Assembly: GCA_021810805.1 (NCBI GenBank)
Contig: JAJZHW010000001.1
Span: 186,001 to 250,000, forward strand
DNA: 64,000 bases
Direction: 5' to 3'
Source: Nitrospirota bacterium
GTDB lineage: Bacteria; Nitrospirota; Leptospirillia; Leptospirillales; Leptospirillaceae
In this document: in pieces, positions 57,713 to 64,000 of the stretch
How positions within the stretch are numbered: position 1 is the first letter of the stretch
Layout: the number at the start of each line of letters is the position of its first letter
Program-made: the position numbers and the translations under genes
The notes under the pieces: model-generated
What the model was told of the DNA's origin: nothing
The model's input: only the letters and a program-made list of their open reading frames with translations
Database searches by the model: none

Positions 57713-57913
57713 ATGGGTGATCCTGGATCAGGGTTCCGGCACATGTGGTGGGAGCGTGCGTTCCTCCGAGTCTTCTTTCCCCCTGCCGTCTTCTTTCCCG
57801 ATCCTCTCCCCAGACTGAGACTCGATGTGGTGCCAAATTGCTATGAGGTCTGCGCTTTCGTGGACCTGCGACCTTGACCCCCGGTCGGGGACATTCCGAC
57901 TTCGAGGACTTCT

Positions 57914-58858
57914 ATGGCCGAACCCGTTCAACCCCTCTCCTGGCGTTCCCCCAGAATCATTCTGCCCCTCCTGGGGCTTTTGGCCACCCTGGTCTGGGGG
58001 CTCTTTCTGCTTGTGGACCGGGGACGCTATGTCCGTTCGGTGGACTGTTACGTGCAGGGGAAGATCACCCTGGTCTCCTCCCCCATTGGCGGGCGAGTGA
58101 TCGCCCTTTCGGTCAACGAGGGCGACCCCGTCTCCATGGGAGAGGTCATTGCCACCCTCGACACCACGGGGGATCGCTACACTCGCCGCCACAACGTCTC
58201 CGCCAACATCTCCCCCTACCGGACGCTGGCCCGGGATCTGGCCAGAAAGGTCCGGGTGGCCCGGGAGGTCACCGATGCCCGGGACCACTTCCTCCGGGGC
58301 AAGACGCTCCTTGCGAACCATTTCATCTCCGAGCAGGACCTCGAGGATCTGGAGACGACCTACCGGAAGGAAAAGGAGGCTCTGGCGGAGATCGACCGGA
58401 TGGTGGCGGCCGACCGGGAGATGCTGGCGACCTCGGAGGTCCATCCGCGAAACCGGACGGTCTTTGCCCCCCGCACCGGCCAGATCGTCCAGCGGCTGGT
58501 GACCTTGGGGGATGCGGTTCGCCCCTCCCAGCCCCTGGTGAGCCTGGTCGACCCCAAAAGCCGTGAGGATCTCTGGCTCGATGCCTACCTTCGGGAGACC
58601 CAGGTCTGGAAGGTCCACCCGGGGCAGAAGGTTCAAATTCGCATCGATAGCTATCCCGGGGTGGTCTTCTCGGGCCATGTGCTGGAGTTCATCCCGGCGG
58701 CGAGCCAGGCCTTCTCCCGACTTCCCCTCCAGAATGCCGCCGGGACCTTCGTGAAGGTGGTCCAGCGGGTTCCCGTGAGAATCGTCTTCGACAGCCTGAA
58801 GGGAAGGTCTCTTTACCCGGGGATGTCTGCCGAGGTGGCGATTGACCGGAGGTCCTGA
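57914..58858 (+). CDS. HlyD/EmrA-family membrane fusion (adaptor) protein
   Basis: Single N-terminal TM, YVQGKITLVSSPIGGRVIALSVNEGDPVSMGEVIATLD, RVPVRIVFDSLKGRSLYPGMSAEVAI. Confidence 0.92.
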   Translation: MAEPVQPLSWRSPRIILPLLGLLATLVWGLFLLVDRGRYVRSVDCYVQGKITLVSSPIGGRVIALSVNEGDPVSMGEVIATLDTTGDRYTRRHNVSANISPYRTLARDLARKVRVAREVTDARDHFLRGKTLLANHFISEQDLEDLETTYRKEKEALAEIDRMVAADREMLATSEVHPRNRTVFAPRTGQIVQRLVTLGDAVRPSQPLVSLVDPKSREDLWLDAYLRETQVWKVHPGQKVQIRIDSYPGVVFSGHVLEFIPAASQAFSRLPLQNAAGTFVKVVQRVPVRIVFDSLKGRSLYPGMSAEVAIDRRS

Positions 58859-60239
58859 GGTGTCCACAGTCCCGACTCCTCCCTTCGTGTGGTGGTGCCG
58901 CGGGAGCGGAGGGATGCGGCGAAGAATGATCGGGCTCTTCCTGGCTGCAGCAATTGCCGCCCTCCTGGGAACTCCGCCCGTCTGGGCCGATCCGGCGCCC
59001 GTGGAAATCGACCGGGAGACGGTGGTCAAAACGGCCCTCGCCTCCCATCCCCTTGTACGAATGGCGGTGGACCGGACCCGGGCCCAGGATGAAGGGGTGG
59101 GAGCCGCCCTGGCCGATTACTATCCCCACCTTACCCTCTCCATCGACCAGCTCTTTCTGAATTCGGCCTTTGTGGGAGGAGTCTTCCCGGACTACCAGCC
59201 GATCGCCCCGGAGCTTCTCAACCCGACCCTCACCCAGGAGATTACCGATTTCGGCCGGCGCCACTACCGGGTCAGTGCGGCAAGAAATCGCCTCGAGAGC
59301 CGGCGACAGGAGCTGGCGGAGGCCCGCCTTTCGGTGGTCTATCGGGCTCGGGTGGCCTTCGATCAGCTCGCCATGTTCGAACATCTCCTCATCGCCGCGA
59401 AAAAAGGCGTGGAGGATGCCACCCTTCACTACCGGCAGGCCGCCCTGCGCCTGTCCAGCGGCTTTGGCGTTGTGACCGATGTGACCATGGCCCGGCTGCT
59501 TCTGGAGAAGACGCGCCTGGCCGAAATCCGAACGGAAAATTCCCTTCGCAAGGCTCAGGCCGATCTGGCCTATGCCATGGGCCAGGAGAGCGGTCTCTAT
59601 CGGACCAAGGCCGGCCCGCCTTCTGCCTCTTCCCCGTTTTCCCTCTCCGGGTCGATGGCCTATGCCATGGCCCATCGACCTCTCCTTCTGGCCGCCCAGG
59701 CCCGGGATCGGGAGGCCCACAACCGGGTGGATGAGGTTCGCACAAGAAATTATCCCCATCTCTCCCTGTTCGCCCAGGGATACCTCCTTTGGGGGGTCCC
59801 GGCGACGATCTCGGGGGCCCCCGCCGGCACGGGCCTCTTTCTCCCCACCTTCCAGAGCGGGGTGGCGCTCACCCTCCCCATCTTTGTGGGGGGGGAGATC
59901 GCCCACGAGACCCAGCGGGCGCGGATGGAGTCTCGTCGGGAGAGCGAGAAGACGCGTCTTGTCCGGATCCGGATTGCCCGGAACATCAGAAAGCTCGTCC
60001 TCGACATGAAGACCCAGGAGGAGACTCTGAGCCTCGATGAACGTCGCTTTGACAATGCCAGGGTCAACCTTGCCCTCGTCGAAAAGCGCTTTGCCCGGGG
60101 GCTGGTGGACGGGGTCACGGCCCTCGATGCCCAGACCGAGCTTATCGCCAGCCGGGAGCGGCTGGTGGCCGACCGGTACCGGCTGGCGATGATCCAGGAT
60201 GCCCTTGACCGGGAGACGGGACGACGGGTGGGATTTTAA
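58842..60239 (+). CDS. TolC-family outer-membrane efflux protein
   Basis: Signal peptide; TolC-type helical barrel segments (VRMAVDRTRAQDEGVGAALADYYPHLTL..., ARVNLALVEKRFARGLVDGVTALDAQTELIASRERLV); overlaps the HlyD gene. Confidence 0.92.
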   Translation: MTGGPEVSTVPTPPFVWWCRGSGGMRRRMIGLFLAAAIAALLGTPPVWADPAPVEIDRETVVKTALASHPLVRMAVDRTRAQDEGVGAALADYYPHLTLSIDQLFLNSAFVGGVFPDYQPIAPELLNPTLTQEITDFGRRHYRVSAARNRLESRRQELAEARLSVVYRARVAFDQLAMFEHLLIAAKKGVEDATLHYRQAALRLSSGFGVVTDVTMARLLLEKTRLAEIRTENSLRKAQADLAYAMGQESGLYRTKAGPPSASSPFSLSGSMAYAMAHRPLLLAAQARDREAHNRVDEVRTRNYPHLSLFAQGYLLWGVPATISGAPAGTGLFLPTFQSGVALTLPIFVGGEIAHETQRARMESRRESEKTRLVRIRIARNIRKLVLDMKTQEETLSLDERRFDNARVNLALVEKRFARGLVDGVTALDAQTELIASRERLVADRYRLAMIQDALDRETGRRVGF

Positions 60240-60447
60240 GATCCTCGATGCTTTGCTTTTTTTCTCCTCTGATTTCTTATATCTTTTTCTTTGAAGTCAT
60301 AAAAAATCATAAAAAAATATAATTGTTTTACGGGAAATCCCTTGAGTTTTCCCTTCCGATTCCTGTAGGCTCTGTTTGAGACAGGGAAAATAGGGTTTCC
60401 GTTGTTCCCCCCAATCGGTGCCGCCCGATGCTTGGAGGAGGATCGAC

Positions 60448-62301
60448 ATGAACGGACGAGAGGATCTCGCAGAGGAAGATCGGCGCATCCGGGAGGCCTT
60501 CGGGACCCTGACCCGCTTCTACGAGGCTCTGACCTCCCTCAATGCCCTGGCCCGGGAGAAGCTCTCCGAAGAGGACTTTCTGACCCGGGCGATCCCGATC
60601 CTCATCGACCGGGCCGGTTTTACCGCCGCAGGGTTCTATTTTGTCGAGGGGGAGACCCTTCGGCTGGGAGTCCATCGGATCGTCGATCCGGATCAGATGC
60701 AGGATCGCCATCCCCTTGCCTTTTCCCTGGATCCGGACTCCCCCGACAGTCGGACGGGAACGGTCCGGGCCTTCCGCAGCGGCACACCCGTCTTCGTCGA
60801 CGATCTGCAAAAGGCCTACCACGATCTGGGACTCGCCCGGCGGGCCGAGGACTACCGGAGCATCTCCTTCCGTTCGACCGGATTGTGCCCCATCGTCCGG
60901 GGAGGTCAGACCGTCGGCGTCTTCGCCGTGGTCTCCGACCGGACTCACTTTTTTACCCCCGAGATCCGCGAGCTCCTTCTCGAGGTCTCCCGCATCATCT
61001 CCTTTACCCTCGATTACATCGATAGCGAATGCGCCCGCCGGCAGTCCGAAGAGTATTTCCGGACCCTCGTTGATGCCCTTCCCGATGGAGTCTGGCTCAA
61101 GGACGGCAAGGGGGCCTGGCTTTTGGCCAACAGGGTGGCGCTGGAGCTCTTCGGCCTTTTGGACCGGAGCGACTGGTTCGGAAAGACCGAAGAGGAGCTC
61201 TCCCGGGTAAACTCTCCCTTTTTCCAGGCCCACTTGACCTGTCTTGCGACGGATGAGCAGGCATGGCAGGACGGAAAAATCACCGACGCCGTTGAAGCGG
61301 TGTCGGCACCCGACGGGACTGTCCATATCATCGAGAGCCGGAAGATTCCGCTCTTCGACGACGACGGAGCCCGCCGGCGGCTTGTGGTGATCGGACGGGA
61401 CGTGACGGACCGGCTTCGGGCCGAGGAGGAGAAAAATCTCTCCGAGAAGATTTTCGAGACGAGCCCCTTCGGGATCTTCGTCACCGACAGCGCCCGCCGG
61501 ATCATCCGGGTCAATCCGGCCTTTACCGCCATTACCGGGTGGGTGGCGGCGGAGGTCTTGGGAAAAAACTCCCGGATGCTCGCCGACCCGTCTGTGGACG
61601 ACGAGACCTCCCGGACCCTCTGGGAGCATGTGGACACCCGGGGAGGATGGTCGGGGGAGGCCCGCTGCCAGAAGAGCAATGGCGAGCGTTATATCGGATG
61701 GTACGACATCAAGGCACTCAAAAAGAACGGGGTGACCACCGGGTACTTCGGACTCTTTTCCGACATTACGAAAAGAAAGGAAGACGAAGAACGGATCGTT
61801 CACCAGGCCTTTCACGACCCCCTCACCGACCTGCCCAACCGGAGAAGCTTCATTTTGCGTCTCGAAGAGGAGATTGCCCGGGCGGGGCGGGATCCCTCTC
61901 TCCAATTTGCGGTGGGACTCCTCGACCTCGATGGTTTCAAGGAGGTTAACGATCGTTATGGCCATCCGGCGGGAGACGAGCTTCTGGCGATTGTCTCCCG
62001 CCGACTGGAAAAGACCCTTCGGACGACGGACTTCCTGGCCCGCTTCGGGGGAGACGAATTTGCCATTCTTTTTGACAAGGTGGGTGCCGGTGACCCCGTC
62101 TTTGAAAGGATCATCACCTCCATGAGGGTGCCGGCCGTCATTCGGGGCCATCAGGTTCCCCTCTCCGGAAGTCTTGGCCTCTGCCTTTGCCCCCCGGCTC
62201 CTTCCGACTCGGACCAGCTTCTGTCCCGGGCCGATGCCGCCCTCTATGAGGTGAAAAAGCGGGGACGCAATGGCTGGAGCCTCTACTCCTCCCCCCCATG
62301 A
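60448..62301 (+). CDS. GAF-PAS-PAS-GGDEF diguanylate cyclase
   Basis: GAF-like N-terminus, two PAS segments, RTTDFLARFGGDEFAILF with RxxD I-site. Confidence 0.92.
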   Translation: MNGREDLAEEDRRIREAFGTLTRFYEALTSLNALAREKLSEEDFLTRAIPILIDRAGFTAAGFYFVEGETLRLGVHRIVDPDQMQDRHPLAFSLDPDSPDSRTGTVRAFRSGTPVFVDDLQKAYHDLGLARRAEDYRSISFRSTGLCPIVRGGQTVGVFAVVSDRTHFFTPEIRELLLEVSRIISFTLDYIDSECARRQSEEYFRTLVDALPDGVWLKDGKGAWLLANRVALELFGLLDRSDWFGKTEEELSRVNSPFFQAHLTCLATDEQAWQDGKITDAVEAVSAPDGTVHIIESRKIPLFDDDGARRRLVVIGRDVTDRLRAEEEKNLSEKIFETSPFGIFVTDSARRIIRVNPAFTAITGWVAAEVLGKNSRMLADPSVDDETSRTLWEHVDTRGGWSGEARCQKSNGERYIGWYDIKALKKNGVTTGYFGLFSDITKRKEDEERIVHQAFHDPLTDLPNRRSFILRLEEEIARAGRDPSLQFAVGLLDLDGFKEVNDRYGHPAGDELLAIVSRRLEKTLRTTDFLARFGGDEFAILFDKVGAGDPVFERIITSMRVPAVIRGHQVPLSGSLGLCLCPPAPSDSDQLLSRADAALYEVKKRGRNGWSLYSSPP

Positions 62302-62403
62302 ACCCCTTCCGGCTCCTCCCTGCCCCGATCCTTTTTATCGCACTCCTCGTCCCCGCTCCCCTTGCAAATGTCTCGTGACGGCAATGAAAAACGATTGTCC
62401 GGC

Positions 62404-62432
62404 TTGCCTTTTTCTGAGCGATTTCGTATGAT
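62404..62432 (+). promoter_or_regulatory. Sigma70-type promoter upstream of mdh (TTGCCT-N17-TATGAT)
   Basis: Hexamers at 62404-62409 and 62427-62432. Confidence 0.65.
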
Positions 62433-62521
62433 CTGTCCCATAGTGACAACCTTGGGATGACCGCTTCATGGCTCTTTTCGCCCTCTCCCGGACAGGTCGG
62501 TGAGGGGGGATTGGGTCGTTT

Positions 62522-63529
62522 GTGGCTCGCGGAGAGGTAACTCTTGTCGGGAATAAGGAGATTCGTGTGCGGATAGCGAAAAAGAGAAGAAAGGTCAGCA
62601 TCATCGGTGCCGGAAACGTCGGCGCGACCACAGCCCAGAAGATCGTCGAAAACGGCCTGGCCGATGTCGTTCTTCTCGATATTCGCGATGGGGTGGCCCA
62701 GGGAAAGGCCCTGGACATCCTGGAGGCCGGACCCCTGATGGGGTTCGATACCCGGATCATCGGCACCGGCCATTATGAAGATATCGCCGACTCTTCGGTG
62801 GTCGTCGTAACGGCGGGCTTCTCCAGAAAGCCCGGCATGTCTCGGGACGACCTTCTTCACAAGAATGGCGAGATCATCCGCGATGTGGCCCACAATATCT
62901 GCAAGTTTGCTCCCGACAGCATCATCATTCCGGTGACCAACCCCATGGACCTCATGGCCTATGTCCTCTGGCGGGTGACGGGCTTTCCCCGGGAGAGGGT
63001 CATCGGCATGGGGGGCGCCCTGGACAGCTCACGGTTCGCCTACTTTCTCTCCGAAGAGACCCGGACCTCCGTCTCCAATATCCACAGCCTCGTCATGGGG
63101 GGGCATGGGGATCAAATGGTGCCTCTCCTGGACTTTTCCACCATTGCCGGGGTGCCGGTCCGGAAGATGATTCCCGCCGACCGCCTCGAGGCGCTTGTGA
63201 CCCGGACCCGGAACGGGGGCGCCGAAATCGTCCACCTGATGAAGGATTCCTCGGCGTACTTCGCCCCGGCTGCCGCCACCTATTCGATGATCGAGTCGAT
63301 TCTCCACGACCGGCATCGCATCATTCCCTCCTCCGTCCTCCTCGAGGGAGAGTACGGCATCCGCGGGGCCTTTGTGGGAGTTCCGGTGCGGCTGGGAAAT
63401 CAGGGTCTCGAAGAAATCGTTCAGCTTCCTCTCTCTGCGGAGGAGTCGAGCCAGCTGGCCCATTCGGCGGCGGTCATTGCCGAGGGCATCTCTGCGCTCA
63501 ATCGGCTCTTCAACGATTTTTCAGAGTAG
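62522..63529 (+). CDS. mdh: Malate dehydrogenase (LDH-like family)
   Basis: VSIIGAGNVGATTAQKIVENGLADVVLLDI, VTNPMDLMAYVLWRVTGFPRERVIGMGGALDSSRFAYFLSEE; GTG start. Confidence 0.93.
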   Translation: MARGEVTLVGNKEIRVRIAKKRRKVSIIGAGNVGATTAQKIVENGLADVVLLDIRDGVAQGKALDILEAGPLMGFDTRIIGTGHYEDIADSSVVVVTAGFSRKPGMSRDDLLHKNGEIIRDVAHNICKFAPDSIIIPVTNPMDLMAYVLWRVTGFPRERVIGMGGALDSSRFAYFLSEETRTSVSNIHSLVMGGHGDQMVPLLDFSTIAGVPVRKMIPADRLEALVTRTRNGGAEIVHLMKDSSAYFAPAAATYSMIESILHDRHRIIPSSVLLEGEYGIRGAFVGVPVRLGNQGLEEIVQLPLSAEESSQLAHSAAVIAEGISALNRLFNDFSE

Positions 63530-63586
63530 ACTCCTGTCCGCAGGGGCCATGGCCTCTGCGTCCGGATGTGCGTCTCGGGAGGGAGC

Positions 63587-64000
63587 ATGCTGACGCTTCT
63601 TCGCCGAAAGTCAGTATTGGTGGGCCTCTCCCTTCTTCCCCTTCTTGGCGCCATCATCCTTTTTGGCCTTCTGGCCCGCCGGCACGTCGCGGACAGGGGG
63701 GCGGTCCCCACCGATCTTCATCCCCCGGCGACGCCCGTTGTCGTCATCCGGAATTTCACCTACTCCCGGACATTTCGCTCTCAGACCCGCTGGTTCGTCA
63801 AGGCCAGGGAGGCTCGGGTCGGTCAGGGACAGAGCCGGACGACCCTTTCGGATCTTTCCGCCCATATCATTCTTTCGGAGACCCTCTCCCTCTTTATTCT
63901 GAGTCAGGAGGGGACCATCGACCGGGTCGGACACCAGTTCCTTGTTTCGGGACGGACGGTTCCTGTGTCTGCCGCCTTTTCCAGCGGGTTGCGGGTCGTC
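63587..64000 (+). CDS. LptC-like LPS export protein (3' end outside window)
   Basis: N-terminal TM anchor then VVIRNFTYSRTFRSQTRWFVKAREARVGQGQSRTTLSDLSAHI. Confidence 0.65.
   Translation, partial: MLTLLRRKSVLVGLSLLPLLGAIILFGLLARRHVADRGAVPTDLHPPATPVVVIRNFTYSRTFRSQTRWFVKAREARVGQGQSRTTLSDLSAHIILSETLSLFILSQEGTIDRVGHQFLVSGRTVPVSAAFSSGLRVV

Noticed and set aside
57718-57730. TGATCC-T-GGATCA palindrome downstream of the aptamer
   Set aside because: Loop of one base cannot form a normal RNA hairpin and no U-tract follows, so it is not called a terminator.
57656-57877. 73-aa ORF overlapping the fluoride aptamer (or its 54-aa form from 57713)
   Set aside because: Overlaps the structured RNA, lacks an SD, and shows no protein-like or transporter features.
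60328-62151. 607-aa minus-strand ORF
   Set aside because: Antisense to the GAF/PAS/GGDEF gene; no domain-like sequence.
1-64000. CRISPR arrays, tRNA, rRNA, SRP RNA, RNase P RNA or tmRNA
   Set aside because: None recognised by eye; a tRNAscan/Infernal run would be needed to exclude them formally.

Overview
This 64 kb high-GC bacterial window is mostly chromosomal core genes. Its content (fused cytochrome bc genes, polyamine, ribosomal, tRNA-synthetase and cofactor loci) is consistent with an acidophilic Leptospirillum/Nitrospirota-type genome, but that is inference. Recognisable loci: fabI; a PRC-barrel/Rieske gene next to a cytochrome b/c fusion; rpmB(-); recG/ppx; a CCA-transferase; an RND permease with a Fur-family regulator; a DUF62 SAM hydrolase homologue; rpsA; sppA; ihf; ffh-rpsP-rimM-trmD-rplS-rnhB; ftsX-envC-ctpA; groES-groEL; trxA; recN; a transposon scar carrying a Phd/RelE-type TA module; a UPF0182 protein; speD-speE-SpeA-like decarboxylase; pgpA; recA; alaS; ruvX; mltG; valS-nadC-birA-coaX; HlyD-TolC efflux genes; a GAF/PAS/GGDEF protein; mdh; and a truncated lptC. 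The strongest unexpected signal is a fluoride (crcB-motif) riboswitch aptamer at about 57665-57712. It lies upstream of an HlyD/TolC-type efflux pair rather than a known fluoride exporter, and an upstream strand is complementary to the aptamer's 3' half. Other notable signals: a structured speD leader with a 44-codon SD-preceded ORF, tandem CIRCE-like operators over the groES promoter, a DUF62 protein with the expected catalytic His replaced by Gln, a PRC-barrel/Rieske fusion, a possible CUG start for rimM, and two copies of a decayed IS4-type element flanking a TA module and an IS3 remnant. No tRNA, rRNA or CRISPR was recognised by eye.
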